This document shows positions 40,119 to 51,413 of a stretch of DNA of 64,000 bases, piece after piece; positions within the stretch are counted from its first letter, which is position 1; each line of letters opens with the position of its first letter. Both the position numbers and the translations under genes were made by a program. Source of the stretch: Rhizobium sp. (GTDB taxonomy: Bacteria > Pseudomonadota > Gammaproteobacteria > Burkholderiales > Thiobacillaceae); assembly GCA_019459285.1 (NCBI GenBank), contig JAIBEL010000068.1:1-64000 (forward strand). Direction: 5' to 3'. Below the pieces are notes generated by a model. That model worked only from the letters and a program-made list of their open reading frames with translations, did not search any database and was not told the origin of the DNA.

Positions 40119-40664
40119 TTATTTGTCCTTTAAAGCGTAAATGGCCGGCAGATTGCGCCACAATCCATACGCATCCATGCCACAGCCGAACACGTAGCGA
40201 TTGGGCACGTCCAGCCCCACAAAATCAGCCCGGATCGGCTTGGCCAAACCGTTGTCCTTGTTGGTCAGCACCGCCGACCAGACATGTACCGCGCCCATGT
40301 CGACGAGTTTGTCGCGGATCGCTGCCAGGGTTTCGCCTTCGTCCAGGATATCGTCCAGCACCAGCACGTTGCGGCCGACCACGTTCTGCCCCGGCAACAC
40401 CCGCCACTCCACCTCGCCCCCCTCGGTCTTGCCGCGATAGCGGGTGACATGCAGGTAATCGAACTCCAGCGGAAAGCGCAGCCGCGGCAGCAACTGGCCG
40501 GCGAATACCACCGCCCCGCCCATGACGGCCAGCACCAGCGGGAACGTGTCCCGCAGTCCCAGCGCGATCTCGCCTGCCAGGCGGTCGAGCACGGCCTGCA
40601 CTTCGTCCTCCGATGCGATGCACTCGGAGTGGTCCAGCAGTTGTTGCGCGTCCAAGCTTGTCAT
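40119..40664 (-). CDS. hpt: Hypoxanthine-guanine phosphoribosyltransferase
   Basis: Purine salvage enzyme of 181 residues. The PRPP-binding motif is VLVLDDILDEGETLAAIRDK, and MGGAVVFAGQLLPRL and the C-terminal GLDVPNRYVFGCGMDAYGLW fit type I HPRT. Start is the ATG at 40662-40664 (MTSLDAQQLL). It leads the hpt-mtnP-rsuA-def run, giving a coherent salvage pair with the following phosphorylase. Confidence 0.92.
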   Translation of the reverse strand: MTSLDAQQLLDHSECIASEDEVQAVLDRLAGEIALGLRDTFPLVLAVMGGAVVFAGQLLPRLRFPLEFDYLHVTRYRGKTEGGEVEWRVLPGQNVVGRNVLVLDDILDEGETLAAIRDKLVDMGAVHVWSAVLTNKDNGLAKPIRADFVGLDVPNRYVFGCGMDAYGLWRNLPAIYALKDK

Positions 40665-40715
40665 GTCGCACCGGGATTCCTGGAAAGTCGGCAGTCTACC
40701 CGCAAGAGGCAGGCC

Positions 40716-40762
40716 GTGGCTGTAAGCCACTAAAGTGGCAACACCCACGCTCTAAGGGGTGT
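40716..40762 (+). repeat. Overlapping hairpins upstream of ampD
   Basis: GTGGCT-GTA-AGCCAC (40716-40730) and GCCAC-TAAA-GTGGC (40726-40739) share one arm and cannot form together. ACACCC...GGGTGT (40741-40762) follows. The compact stem-loop series recalls an IS200/IS605-type end, but no transposase gene is present. Confidence 0.5.
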
Positions 40763-40807
40763 CAGCCGATGTTTCCAGACTTTGCACGGGTCGAGTAAGC
40801 TTGCGCC

Positions 40808-41368
40808 ATGTCGATTTCCGCTCCACTTCCCCGCGACCTGGACGCCACCGGCTGGCTGCTCGGCGCGCGCCACCTGCCTTCGCCCAATTGCGATGCGCGG
40901 CCGGAAGGTGCGGCGATCGAACTCATCGTCATCCACAATATCTCGCTGCCGCCAGGCGTATTCGACGGAGACGCGGTGATCGACCTCTTCACCAACCGGC
41001 TCGACTGGGATGCCCATCCTTATTACCATGGCATCCGCGGTCTCGAGGTATCGGCCCACTTCTTCATCCGCCGCGACGGCAGCCTGATCCAGTTCGTGCC
41101 GTGCGCGCTGCGCGCCTGGCACGCAGGTGCATCGAGCTGGCAGGGGCGCGAGCGCTGCAATGACTTCTCCATCGGCATCGAACTGGAAGGCAGTGACGAC
41201 CTGCCTTTTACCGAAGTCCAGTACGCGACCCTGATCCCGCTGCTGGCCACACTGAAAACGGCCTACCCGATCCAGGCGGTCGTGGGCCACAGCGACATCG
41301 CGCCGGGCCGCAAGACCGATCCCGGCCCCCATTTCGCCTGGCATCGGCTGGATGCGCATACGGCCTGA
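40808..41368 (+). CDS. ampD: 1,6-anhydro-N-acetylmuramyl-L-alanine amidase AmpD
   Basis: Cytoplasmic zinc amidase that recycles anhydromuropeptides. The 186-residue protein has the zinc histidine in ELIVIHNISLPPG, SAHFFIRRDGSLIQFVPCAL, and the C-terminal VVGHSDIAPGRKTDPGPHF with the second histidine and the aspartate ligand. Length and motifs match AmpD. It overlaps the next gene by 17 nt. Confidence 0.95.
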   Translation: MSISAPLPRDLDATGWLLGARHLPSPNCDARPEGAAIELIVIHNISLPPGVFDGDAVIDLFTNRLDWDAHPYYHGIRGLEVSAHFFIRRDGSLIQFVPCALRAWHAGASSWQGRERCNDFSIGIELEGSDDLPFTEVQYATLIPLLATLKTAYPIQAVVGHSDIAPGRKTDPGPHFAWHRLDAHTA

Positions 41369-42932
41369 TCCGTTCGTCTGCATCGGCCTGCTTGCACTGC
41401 TGCTTGCCGGCTGTGCGCCCACACTCAATCTCGATGCCCGACGCCTGCCCTCGCAGGCACTGTCCAGCCACGCCGACAGTCCCCTGAAAACCCAACTGGC
41501 GGCCTGGATTCCACCCGGCGAATCGGGCTTTCACCTGCTGCAGGGCAGCCAGGCGGCACTGGCGGCCCGCCTGGCGCTGGCACAACGCGCCACCCGCACG
41601 CTGGACGTGCAGTACTACCTGTTCCACAACGACACCACCGGCAAGATGGTCGCCGCTTCGCTGCTGGCCGCAGCCGACCGCGGCGTGCGCGTGCGCCTGC
41701 TGATCGACGACATCGACACCGCCGACAAGGAACTGGGGCTCGCCACGCTGAATGCCCATCCCAATATCCAGGTGCGGCTGTTCAACCCCTTCCACACCCG
41801 CAGCACCAGCCTGCTGGTCAAGGGCTGGCAGGCATTGCGCGAAAGCGTCCGCCTCAACCGCCGCATGCACAACAAGGTCTTCATCGCCGACACCCAGGTC
41901 GGCATCACCGGCGGGCGCAACATCGGAGACGAATATTTCGGTGCCGACCATGACCTCGCCTTCATCGACCTCGACGTCGTCGCTGCCGGCGCCATCGTCA
42001 ACGCACTGGCGCAGTCGTTCGACACCTACTGGAACAGCGAGGCCGCCGTACCCGCCTCCGCCCTGCCGATCACGCCCAGCGACAAGCGGCTGCAGCGCAC
42101 CGCCCGGCGTTTGTATGAATTCCGTGCCCGGCAGCTCGACAATGCGTATGGCCACGCCCTGACCGCGGCCGATCCGATTCCCGGACTGTTGAAAGGCGAT
42201 ACGCCTTGGCGCATTGCGCCCGCGGATCTCATCGTCGACCCGCCGGAAAAAGTGCTCAAACGCAGCAAATCGCCGTCCAAACTGCTGATCGGACAACTCG
42301 CCGGACTAGGGGTCAACCCCACCCGGCATGCCCTCATCGTGTCGCCCTATTTCGTGCCCGGCGCCGCGGGCATGGCCTATTTCGAATACTGGCGCAGCCA
42401 GGGCGTGCAGGTCGACGTCCTGACCAACGCCTACGCCGCCAGCGACGTACCGATCGTGCACGCCGGCTATGCCAACTACCGTATTCCGTTGCTGGAGGCC
42501 GGCGTCAATCTCTACGAACTGAAACCGGTGGCCGAACCCATCGGCGGCCGCCTGCGCGACCTGCGCAGCGGCTCGTCGCGCGCCAGCCTGCACGCCAAGA
42601 CCTTCGTATTCGACGACGAAAACGTGTTCATCGGCAGCTTCAACTTCGACCCGCGTTCGACCCTGCTCAACACCGAAATGGGCCTGGTGATCCATTCGCC
42701 CGAACTTGCCCGCGAGGTCACCGACATGGCCAAAGACGCGATGCGGCCCGAACGCAGCTTCCAGCCCCGACTCGTCGTCGAAACCGTCAACGGAAAGATC
42801 GAGAGACGCCTGCAATGGACCGACGTGCACCAGGGCAAGCCGCGCACGTTCGACCGCGAACCCGACACCACCCCGATCCAGCGCGGCCTGCTGCGCGTGT
42901 TGCAGGCACTGCCGATCGAGGAATATCTGTAA
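41352..42932 (+). CDS. Phospholipase D-family lipoprotein, cardiolipin synthase C-like
   Basis: A 526-residue protein with a lipoprotein signal ([13 protein letters not shown], lipid-modified Cys near residue 21). Two HKD motifs mark the PLD superfamily: [20 protein letters not shown] in the first half and [20 protein letters not shown] in the second. The domain plan matches ClsC/YmdC-type cardiolipin synthases, though ClsC itself is not always a lipoprotein. A phosphatidyltransferase role is likely. It overlaps the ampD end. Confidence 0.85.
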   Translation: MRIRPDPFVCIGLLALLLAGCAPTLNLDARRLPSQALSSHADSPLKTQLAAWIPPGESGFHLLQGSQAALAARLALAQRATRTLDVQYYLFHNDTTGKMVAASLLAAADRGVRVRLLIDDIDTADKELGLATLNAHPNIQVRLFNPFHTRSTSLLVKGWQALRESVRLNRRMHNKVFIADTQVGITGGRNIGDEYFGADHDLAFIDLDVVAAGAIVNALAQSFDTYWNSEAAVPASALPITPSDKRLQRTARRLYEFRARQLDNAYGHALTAADPIPGLLKGDTPWRIAPADLIVDPPEKVLKRSKSPSKLLIGQLAGLGVNPTRHALIVSPYFVPGAAGMAYFEYWRSQGVQVDVLTNAYAASDVPIVHAGYANYRIPLLEAGVNLYELKPVAEPIGGRLRDLRSGSSRASLHAKTFVFDDENVFIGSFNFDPRSTLLNTEMGLVIHSPELAREVTDMAKDAMRPERSFQPRLVVETVNGKIERRLQWTDVHQGKPRTFDREPDTTPIQRGLLRVLQALPIEEYL

Positions 42933-42973
42933 GCCACGGTAAAATCGGTTTTTCTGGTTTTACTGGATTGACT

Positions 42974-44170
42974 ATGCGACTCGGTACCCCGCTTTCCCCT
43001 TCCGCTACCCGTGTCATGCTCCTGGGCGCAGGCGAACTCGGCAAGGAAGTCATCATCGCCCTGCAGCGCCTGGGCGTCGAAGTCATCGCCGTCGACCGCT
43101 ACGTCAATGCGCCCGGCCACCAGGTCGCGCATCGGGCCTATGTGACCGACATGAGCGACCGCTCGGCGCTGCGCGCGCTGATCGAGGCCGAGAAGCCGCA
43201 ACTGGTCGTGCCCGAAATCGAGGCCATCGCCACCGAGACCCTGCTGGAGGTCGAGATCGAGGGGCTGGCCGAGATCATTCCCACCGCACGTGCCGCCAAC
43301 CTCACCATGAACCGCGAGGGCATCCGCCGGCTCGCCGCCGAGACCCTGAACCTGCCAACCTCGCCCTATGTCTTCGCCGACAGCATGGCAGAGATGTCGG
43401 CCGCCGCGGAAAAGCTGGGCTACCCGGTGATCGTCAAGCCGGTGATGTCGTCGTCCGGCAAGGGGCAGTCGCGGGTGGACGACGCCAGCCAGTTGCAGGC
43501 GGCCTGGGAGTATGCCGCCAGCGGCGGCCGGGTGGACAAGGGTCGCGTCATCGTCGAGGGCGTGATCGACTTCGATTACGAAATCACGCTGCTGACCGTG
43601 CGTGCACGCGGACCTTCGGGCGAGATCGAGACCCATTTCTGCGCACCCATCGGCCATGTACAGGTAAAAGGCGACTACGTCGAATCGTGGCAGCCGCAGG
43701 CGATGTCCACCGCCGCGCTGCAACGTGCCCAGGAGATCGCCGCCGCCGTCACCGGCAACCTCGGCGGGCGCGGGCTTTTCGGGGTGGAACTGTTCGTCAA
43801 GGGCGACATGGTGTGGTTCTCCGAAGTCAGCCCGCGCCCGCACGACACCGGCATGGTGACGATGGCGACGCAGCGGCAGAACGAATTCGAACTGCACGCG
43901 CGTGCCATCCTCGGCCTGCCGGTCGACGTCAGCCTGCGCGAGCCCGGGGCCTCGGCGGTGATTTACGGCGGCTTGGAGGCGACAGGCATTGTGTTCGATG
44001 GCGTCGCCGATGCGCTCGCCATGCCCGGTGTCGATATCCGGCTGTTCGGCAAGCCGCAGGCCTTCGTCCGCCGCCGCATGGGCGTGGCGCTTGCCACGGC
44101 CAAGACCACTGACAGTGCCCGCGACCGCGCCAAGGCGGCCGCCGCCGCGGTCAAACCCGCGAAAGGCTGA
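42974..44170 (+). CDS. purT: Formate-dependent phosphoribosylglycinamide formyltransferase
   Basis: ATP-grasp enzyme that makes formyl-GAR from GAR, formate and ATP in purine synthesis. The 398-residue protein has [36 protein letters not shown] (ATP-grasp loop), [20 protein letters not shown] and [26 protein letters not shown] box lies 27 nt before the ATG. It is followed after 3 nt by a truncated globin gene. Confidence 0.96.
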   Translation: MRLGTPLSPSATRVMLLGAGELGKEVIIALQRLGVEVIAVDRYVNAPGHQVAHRAYVTDMSDRSALRALIEAEKPQLVVPEIEAIATETLLEVEIEGLAEIIPTARAANLTMNREGIRRLAAETLNLPTSPYVFADSMAEMSAAAEKLGYPVIVKPVMSSSGKGQSRVDDASQLQAAWEYAASGGRVDKGRVIVEGVIDFDYEITLLTVRARGPSGEIETHFCAPIGHVQVKGDYVESWQPQAMSTAALQRAQEIAAAVTGNLGGRGLFGVELFVKGDMVWFSEVSPRPHDTGMVTMATQRQNEFELHARAILGLPVDVSLREPGASAVIYGGLEATGIVFDGVADALAMPGVDIRLFGKPQAFVRRRMGVALATAKTTDSARDRAKAAAAAVKPAKG

Positions 44171-44173
44171 ACG

Positions 44174-44554
44174 ATGCAAACGCATTACAAACGCCTTGGC
44201 GGCAGCGAGACCATTCGCCGCCTGGTCGATCGATTTTACGACCTGATGGACGAAGATCCGGACTACTACGGCATCCGCAAGCTGCATCCGGCCGATCTCA
44301 CCGAGTCGCGCAACAAGCTGTTCTGGTTCCTGTCAGGCTGGACCGGCGGTCCGCCGGAATACATCGACCGTTTCGGCCATCCCTTCCTGCGCCGCCGCCA
44401 TATGCCCTTTGCCATCGGCGAGGCCGAGCGCGACCAGTGGATGGGCTGCATGATCCGTGCCATGCAGGACGTGGGCGTGGATGCCGCCATGCAGCAGGAA
44501 CTGACGGCCGCATTCTTCAAGACGGCCGACTTCATGCGCAACCAGCCTGGATGA
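44174..44554 (+). CDS. Group II truncated haemoglobin
   Basis: A 126-residue 2/2 globin. The proximal histidine is H76 in FLRRRHMPFAIGEAERDQWM, with the group-II tryptophan W89 at position G8. The N-terminal LGGSETIRRLVDRFYDLM and GWTGGPPEYIDRFGHPFLR are family hallmarks. It probably handles O2 or NO. It is 3 nt after purT, and its stop overlaps the following unknown gene (ATGA). It is the second globin in the window and is not closely related to the one at 4.3 kb. Confidence 0.92.
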   Translation: MQTHYKRLGGSETIRRLVDRFYDLMDEDPDYYGIRKLHPADLTESRNKLFWFLSGWTGGPPEYIDRFGHPFLRRRHMPFAIGEAERDQWMGCMIRAMQDVGVDAAMQQELTAAFFKTADFMRNQPG

Positions 44555-45813
44555 ACATGAAGCGGCTGATCGGCTGGGGAGGCCTGTTCGTTGTGCTGGC
44601 CGCACTTACCCTGCTGCCCTGGCTGGCGCTGGATGACGCACCCGCCATCGAGCCGCCGGCGCAGTTCCGCCGCACCGACCTTGCCTGGATCAAATCGCTT
44701 TTCGAAAAGCACGACCCACGCGGGCAGACGCCCGACGTCGTCCAGAGCATCCAGCTCGACGAGGCCGAACTCGACCGGTTGCTCAACTATGCCGTCGAAC
44801 TGCGCCGCGTCAGCGGCATTGCCGCCGAACTCACCCCGGGACTGGCCACGCTTACTGCCACGCTCACCGTCCCGCCCAATCCGTTTGGGCGCTATCTCAA
44901 CATCACCGCCGAAGTGGCCGATGTTCCCGGCGGCATCCGTATCCGGAGCCTCCAGCTCGGCAGCCTGCCGCTGCCTGGGGCGCTGGCCGACTGGACGGCA
45001 CGTCTGGCGCATCGCTGGCTGCGGCGTGACAAAACCTATGCCGCGCTGGCCGATGCGTTTTCCCAGGTAAGCTTCGACGAGAACCAGGCCACGCTGGATT
45101 ACCGCTGGCGTCCCGAACTGCTGACCCGGATCGAACGCAAGAGCGCCGAACTGCTGATCGCACCGGAAGATCAGGCCCGCATGCTGGCCTATGCCGAGCA
45201 GCTGGATAAGCTGTTGAAGCCGCACCCGCGCGGCAGTACCGTGCCGCTGGTGAGCATCATGGGCCCGCTGTTTACGTACGCCCTGCAAACCGGCAACGAT
45301 GCACGCGAGGAAAACCGCGCCGCCCTCACCGCACTGGCGGCGTACCTGGGGGGGATCAGCCTGCCCAAGTTGCTGGAAGGCGACAGCCATTCGATCCGCC
45401 GGGCGCCGCGTGTACTGCTATCGATCCACGGACGGCGCGACTTTGCCGAGCATTTCGTGATTTCCGCCGCGCTGTCGGCCAACGGCGGCAGCCGCCTGGC
45501 CAATGCCATCGGCCTGATGAAGGAAGAAGAAGACGCAGACCGGGGCTCGGGCTTCAGTTTTACCGACCTGGCCAACGATCGTGCCGGCGTGAAGCTCGGC
45601 ACCCACGCGACCGGCGATGCTGCGGACCGGGTGCGACAACTGCTGGCTGTCTCCCACAGCGACACCGACCTGCTGCCCGATTTCCGCAACCTGCCGGAAT
45701 TCATGCCGCAGACCGAATTCGACCGCCGTTTCGGGCCTATCGGCGGCGCCCGCTACCAGCGGGTGATCCGGGGCATCGACGCCCGGCTGGCCGCGCATCC
45801 CCTCGCCCAATAA
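44551..45813 (+). CDS. Membrane-anchored hypothetical protein
   Basis: A 420-residue protein with one N-terminal hydrophobic segment ([20 protein letters not shown]) and a soluble part that is probably periplasmic. Recognisable pieces are [40 protein letters not shown] and a C-terminal [20 protein letters not shown] do not recognise a named family. Its ATG overlaps the truncated globin stop, so the two are probably coupled. It ends 60 nt before typA. Confidence 0.75.
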   Translation: MNMKRLIGWGGLFVVLAALTLLPWLALDDAPAIEPPAQFRRTDLAWIKSLFEKHDPRGQTPDVVQSIQLDEAELDRLLNYAVELRRVSGIAAELTPGLATLTATLTVPPNPFGRYLNITAEVADVPGGIRIRSLQLGSLPLPGALADWTARLAHRWLRRDKTYAALADAFSQVSFDENQATLDYRWRPELLTRIERKSAELLIAPEDQARMLAYAEQLDKLLKPHPRGSTVPLVSIMGPLFTYALQTGNDAREENRAALTALAAYLGGISLPKLLEGDSHSIRRAPRVLLSIHGRRDFAEHFVISAALSANGGSRLANAIGLMKEEEDADRGSGFSFTDLANDRAGVKLGTHATGDAADRVRQLLAVSHSDTDLLPDFRNLPEFMPQTEFDRRFGPIGGARYQRVIRGIDARLAAHPLAQ

Positions 45814-45834
45814 GCGGGCTTCGTCACAAAACCC

Positions 45835-45843
45835 TGTTATAAT
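45835..45843 (+). promoter_or_regulatory. Extended -10 promoter for typA
   Basis: TGTTATAAT, a perfect -10 with the TGn extension, lies 30 nt upstream of the typA ATG. No good -35 is needed or seen. Confidence 0.6.
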
Positions 45844-45873
45844 GCCGGGTTTCCCCGAATCCAGACCCCCATC

Positions 45874-47706
<1,833 letters not shown>

Positions 47707-47744
47707 ATCCATCCGGCCTTGCGCCGGGGTTGCGTTAGAAAAAG

Positions 47745-47768
47745 CCCGGCTTCGCGCCGGGTTTTTTT
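47745..47768 (+). terminator. Rho-independent terminator after typA
   Basis: CCCGGC-TTCGC-GCCGGG followed by seven T residues. A smaller CCGGC/GCCGG hairpin precedes it. Confidence 0.9.
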
Positions 47769-47781
47769 ATGTCGGCGCGGG

Positions 47782-47787
47782 TAAAAT
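47782..47787 (+). promoter_or_regulatory. Candidate -10 (TAAAAT) just upstream of rmuC
   Basis: TAAAAT lies 8 nt from the rmuC ATG. If used, the transcript would be leaderless or nearly so. Tentative. Confidence 0.35.
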
Positions 47788-47794
47788 CGCCGCC

Positions 47795-49087
47795 ATGCAA
47801 CCTGTCGAAATCGGCCTCCTCGTCGGCCTTGCCGTCCTCATCCTCATGATCGCCGTCCTGCTGCTGCGCCTGGGCACGTTGCGTCGGGAGCAACACGGCC
47901 TGCCCGCGCTGCTGGCGCAAGACATGGAGGCCCGCCACCGCGCGGTGCTGACCGACCTGCACGCGGGCCTGGCGCAGCAGTCCGACCGCATGCAGACCCA
48001 GCTCTCATCCCTCCAGGTGGCCCAGGCCGAGCGGCTGGCCGAAACGCGCGAGACCGTGACTGGCCAGTTCGGCCAGTTCCAGACTGCGATGCTGGAAAAG
48101 CTGATCGAGCAGGGACGCGCCGAGCAGAGTCTGCTGCAGGACACGCTCAAAGGCATGACCGCGCACTTCAACGAGCGCGTGCAGCAACTGTCGCAGACCG
48201 TCGACGGCCGGCTCAACGAAATCTCCGGCAAGGTCGCGGAGCGGCTTGACGAAGGCTTCAAGAAGACCAACGAGACCTTCACCTCGGTGATGTCGCGCCT
48301 GGCAGTGATCGACGAGGCGCAGAAAAAGATCGAGGGTCTCGCATCCAACGTCGTCTCGCTGCAGGAAATACTGGGCGACAAGCGTTCGCGCGGCGCGTTC
48401 GGCGAAGTCCAGCTGGAAGCGTTGGTGCGGAACAGCCTGCCGCCGGACGCCTATGCCTTCCAGCACACGCTGAAGAGCGGCGCCCGCGCCGACTGCGTGC
48501 TGATCCTGCCCGCCCCGACCGGCACGGTCTGCGTCGATTCTAAGTTCCCGCTGGAAAACTACAGCCGCATGTTCGACGACAGCCTGCCGCCGGCCGAGCG
48601 CGACGCCTCGCGGCGGCAGTTCAAGGCCGACGTCAGGAAGCACGTCGACGACATCGCCGCCAAGTACATCGTCGAAGGCGAAACCTCCGACGGGGCCGTA
48701 ATGTTCCTGCCGGCCGAAGCGGTGTTCGCCGAAATCCACGCCTACCATCCCGACCTGGTCGAGCATGCGCAGAAGAAGCGTGTCTGGCTGACCTCGCCGA
48801 CCACGCTGATGGCGGTGCTCAACACCGCGCGCGCGGTGATTCGCGATTCGGAAACGCGGCGCATGGCCCACGTCATCAAGGACGAACTGGGCAAGTTGGC
48901 AAAGGACTTTTCCCGCTTCGACGAGCGCATGAAAAAACTCGCCTCCCACATCGAGCAGGCCAACAAGGATGTCAGCGAGGTGCGCATTTCCAGCGACAAG
49001 ATCAGCCGCCGCTTCCAGCAGATCGAGCGGGTCGAGCTCGAACACCCGGACACGGCCAGCGCGCACCTGCTCGACGTCGACGAGTGA
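47795..49087 (+). CDS. rmuC: DNA recombination protein RmuC
   Basis: RmuC family protein of 430 residues, thought to limit DNA inversions at short inverted repeats. It has an N-terminal membrane helix (IGLLVGLAVLILMIAVLLLR), a long coiled coil over about residues 30-190, and the RmuC domain with LGDKRSRGAFGEVQLEALVR, VCVDSKFPLENYSRMF and AEIHAYHPDLVEHAQKKRVW. No ribosome-binding site is visible; a TAAAAT box sits only 8 nt upstream. Confidence 0.93.
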   Translation: MQPVEIGLLVGLAVLILMIAVLLLRLGTLRREQHGLPALLAQDMEARHRAVLTDLHAGLAQQSDRMQTQLSSLQVAQAERLAETRETVTGQFGQFQTAMLEKLIEQGRAEQSLLQDTLKGMTAHFNERVQQLSQTVDGRLNEISGKVAERLDEGFKKTNETFTSVMSRLAVIDEAQKKIEGLASNVVSLQEILGDKRSRGAFGEVQLEALVRNSLPPDAYAFQHTLKSGARADCVLILPAPTGTVCVDSKFPLENYSRMFDDSLPPAERDASRRQFKADVRKHVDDIAAKYIVEGETSDGAVMFLPAEAVFAEIHAYHPDLVEHAQKKRVWLTSPTTLMAVLNTARAVIRDSETRRMAHVIKDELGKLAKDFSRFDERMKKLASHIEQANKDVSEVRISSDKISRRFQQIERVELEHPDTASAHLLDVDE

Positions 49088-49097
49088 GGACGGGTGG

Positions 49098-49871
49098 ATG
49101 AACTGGTTTGGCCGCTGGCGCCGTGCCCGCATCCTCGAGCGGCATGCCATCCCCGTCTGGGATTTCGATGCTGCGCTCGCCCGCCTGCCGATCCTGCAAC
49201 GGCTGGATGCCTCGGAACGGGCGCGCCTGCACGAGGCCGCCAGCCTGTTCATCCACGACAAGACGTTTTCCGCGGCAGGCGGCGCCGAGGTCGATTCGGT
49301 CATCCGGCTTGCCATCGCCCTGCAAGCCTGCCTGCTGACGCTCAACCTCGGCGAGGACAGCTACCGTGGTTGGAGCGAAATCATTCTCTATCCCGATGAG
49401 TTCCTGCGCGCTCGCGAGGAAGTGGACGAGGCCGGAGTGGTGCACCATACGCGCGACATCCTGGCCGGCGAATCCTGGCACGGCGGCCCGCTGGTCCTGT
49501 CGCTCGCGGACGTCGAGACCAGCGGCCAGGCCGACGGCGTCAACGTCGTGCTGCACGAGTTCGCCCACAAGCTCGACATGCTGAACGGCGACGCCAACGG
49601 GTTTCCGCCGCTGCATCGCGGCATGGATTCAAGCGCCTGGGCACGCGATTTCAGCACGGCCTACGCGGATCTGTGCAGCCGCGTCGACGCCGGCGAGGAC
49701 ACGGCGATCGATCCCTATGCCACGGCCGATCCCGCCGAGTTCTTTGCGGTGCTCACCGAGGTGTTTTTCGAAACGCCGGCGCTGCTCGATACGGAGTACC
49801 CGACCGTCTACCGGCAGTTGCAGCAGTTCTATCGCCAGCATCCGCTGCACCCTCGGAGAGAGGACGCATGA
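49098..49871 (+). CDS. mtfA: Zinc peptidase MtfA
   Basis: MtfA family aminopeptidase, 257 residues, known in E. coli to bind the Mlc repressor and so affect sugar uptake. The zinc motif is NVVLHEFAHKLDMLNG (HEXXH), with the downstream glutamate region DPAEFFAVLTEVFFE. The N-terminal GEDSYRGWSEIILYPDEF is typical. The start ATG is 10 nt after rmuC; the stop overlaps the next gene (ATGA). Confidence 0.92.
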   Translation: MNWFGRWRRARILERHAIPVWDFDAALARLPILQRLDASERARLHEAASLFIHDKTFSAAGGAEVDSVIRLAIALQACLLTLNLGEDSYRGWSEIILYPDEFLRAREEVDEAGVVHHTRDILAGESWHGGPLVLSLADVETSGQADGVNVVLHEFAHKLDMLNGDANGFPPLHRGMDSSAWARDFSTAYADLCSRVDAGEDTAIDPYATADPAEFFAVLTEVFFETPALLDTEYPTVYRQLQQFYRQHPLHPRREDA

Positions 49872-51037
49872 ATTCGAAACGGCCGGGAACGGCCGCGCGT
49901 GTCGACGACATCGCACCCTTTCACGTCATGGATATCCTGGCACGGGCACAGGCCCTGGAAGCAGCCGGCCACGACATCATCCATCTCGAAATCGGCGAAC
50001 CCGACTTCGCCACGCCATCTCCCATCGTCGAGGCCGGCATAGCCGCGCTGCGTGCCGGCCATACGCACTACACCGGCGCACTGGGCCTGCCTGAACTGCG
50101 CGCGGCCATCGCCGGGTTGTATGCCTCGCGCTGGCAGGCTTCGGTCGAACCCGGGCGCATCGTCGTCACCCCCGGCGCATCCGGCGCATTGCTGCTCGCG
50201 CTGGGATTGCTGGCCGGGCCCGGCGACGCCGTATTGATGGCCGACCCCGGCTATCCGTGCAACCGCCACTTCGCCCGCTTCTGCGAAGCACACGCGGTAA
50301 ACGTGCCGGTCGACGCCAGCAGCGGCTTCCAGCTCACGCTCGAACTGATCGAGCGTCACGCCACCGTAGCCACGCGTGCGGTGCTGATCGCCAGCCCGTC
50401 CAACCCCACCGGCACTGCCATGGCAGCGGATGAGCTCGAACGCATCCACGATTGGTGCGCTGCGCATGGCATCGCCCTGATCGTCGACGAGATCTATCTG
50501 GCGCTGACCTACGACGGTGCCGAACACAGCGCCGCCCGCTGGGACGACGTATTTGTCGTCAACAGTTTCTCGAAGTTCTTCCTGATGACCGGCTGGCGGC
50601 TTGGCTGGCTCGCGGCCCCAGCCTGGGCCATGCCGGCGCTGGAACGACTCTCGCAGAACCTGTTCCTGGCCGCCCCCACGCCAGCGCAGCATGCCGCGCT
50701 GGCGGCATTCGCTCCCGCGACCCTGGACATGCTCGAAGTCTGCAAGGCCGAGTTGCGCGCCCGCCGCGATTATCTGCTGCCGGCCTTGCGTGAGCGCGGC
50801 TTCGTCATTCCGGTCATCCCGCAGGGTGCGTTTTACCTGTATGCCGATTGCAGCCGCCTGGCCCCGGACAGCCAGGTATTGGCCAACCGCCTGCTCGAGG
50901 AGGCAGGCATCGCCACGACGCCCGGGGTCGATTTCGGCACCTATCAGCCGGCACGCCATATCCGCTTCGCCTACACGCAGCCGCTGCCACGCCTGGCCGA
51001 AGCCATGGCGCGGCTCGATCGTTTCTTGCAGGCATAA
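49868..51037 (+). CDS. PLP-dependent class I aminotransferase
   Basis: Fold-type I aminotransferase of 389 residues. Motifs are HLEIGEPDFATPSPIVEA, TPGASGALLLALGLLAGPGD, SPSNPTGTAM, VDEIYLALTY and the PLP lysine in NSFSKFFLMTGWRLGW. The conserved arginine near the C-terminus is in HIRFAYTQ. Substrate cannot be assigned; alanine or aromatic amino acids are possible. The ATG overlaps the mtfA stop, and a bidirectional terminator follows. Confidence 0.9.
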   Translation: MNSKRPGTAARVDDIAPFHVMDILARAQALEAAGHDIIHLEIGEPDFATPSPIVEAGIAALRAGHTHYTGALGLPELRAAIAGLYASRWQASVEPGRIVVTPGASGALLLALGLLAGPGDAVLMADPGYPCNRHFARFCEAHAVNVPVDASSGFQLTLELIERHATVATRAVLIASPSNPTGTAMAADELERIHDWCAAHGIALIVDEIYLALTYDGAEHSAARWDDVFVVNSFSKFFLMTGWRLGWLAAPAWAMPALERLSQNLFLAAPTPAQHAALAAFAPATLDMLEVCKAELRARRDYLLPALRERGFVIPVIPQGAFYLYADCSRLAPDSQVLANRLLEEAGIATTPGVDFGTYQPARHIRFAYTQPLPRLAEAMARLDRFLQA

Positions 51038-51040
51038 AAA

Positions 51041-51060
51041 AACCGGCCCGAAGGCCGGTT
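51041..51060. terminator. Bidirectional rho-independent terminator
   Basis: AACCGGCC-CGAA-GGCCGGTT. On the minus strand it is followed by a run of seven T, giving strong termination for the Ala/Pro-rich lipoprotein gene. The plus-strand T-tract is short. Confidence 0.85.
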
Positions 51061-51078
51061 TCGTTCCTGAGCCAGGAA

Positions 51079-51327
51079 TTACTTGGCAGGAGCTTCAGCA
51101 GGCGCAGCAGCAGGAGCGGCAGCGTCAGCAGCAGGTGCAGCAGCGTCAGCAGCGGGAGCAGCAGCTTCCGGAGCAGCAGGAGCAGGAGCAGCTTCCATCG
51201 GAGCAGCAGCTTCCGGAGCCGGCGCAGCAGCAGCGGGAGCTTCAGCAGGAGCAGCGGCTTCTTCTTTTTTGCCACAAGCAGTCATGGAAACAGCCAGCAG
51301 AGCAGCCAGGAGAACGGAATATTTCAT
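51079..51327 (-). CDS. Ala/Pro-rich small lipoprotein
   Basis: An 82-residue lipoprotein. The signal is MKYSVLLAALLAVSMTACGKK with lipobox SMTAC. The mature part is a low-complexity Ala/Pro/Glu chain containing repeated PAADAAA units, so it is probably an extended, disordered linker or spacer anchored in the envelope. The ATG follows a GGGAAAT ribosome-binding site. An extended -10 promoter (51405-51413) and a strong terminator flank it, so it is monocistronic and probably well expressed. Confidence 0.75.
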   Translation of the reverse strand: MKYSVLLAALLAVSMTACGKKEEAAAPAEAPAAAAPAPEAAAPMEAAPAPAAPEAAAPAADAAAPAADAAAPAAAPAEAPAK

Positions 51328-51404
51328 TTGATTTCCCTTTATTACGAATATAAAAACCCACACCAGAGATCGGTCCGGGACTTGAGATCCAGCCGACGCG
51401 CGGA

Positions 51405-51413
51405 ATTCTAACA
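51405..51413 (-). promoter_or_regulatory. Extended -10 promoter of the small lipoprotein gene
   Basis: Minus strand TGTTAGAAT, a TGn-extended -10 with one mismatch, about 78 nt upstream of the ATG. The long leader shows no obvious structure. The rest of the gap up to mshN (51414-51558) holds nothing I can name. Confidence 0.55.

Noticed and set aside
51079-51327. GCAGCAGGAGC-like repeats as a CRISPR or satellite array
   Set aside because: The repetition follows Ala/Pro codon usage in one frame, units are irregular and there are no spacers.
51083-51331. Ala/Gly-rich plus-strand open frame opposite the small lipoprotein
   Set aside because: Low-complexity shadow of the Ala/Pro-rich lipoprotein gene, which has a signal peptide, ribosome-binding site and terminator on the other strand.
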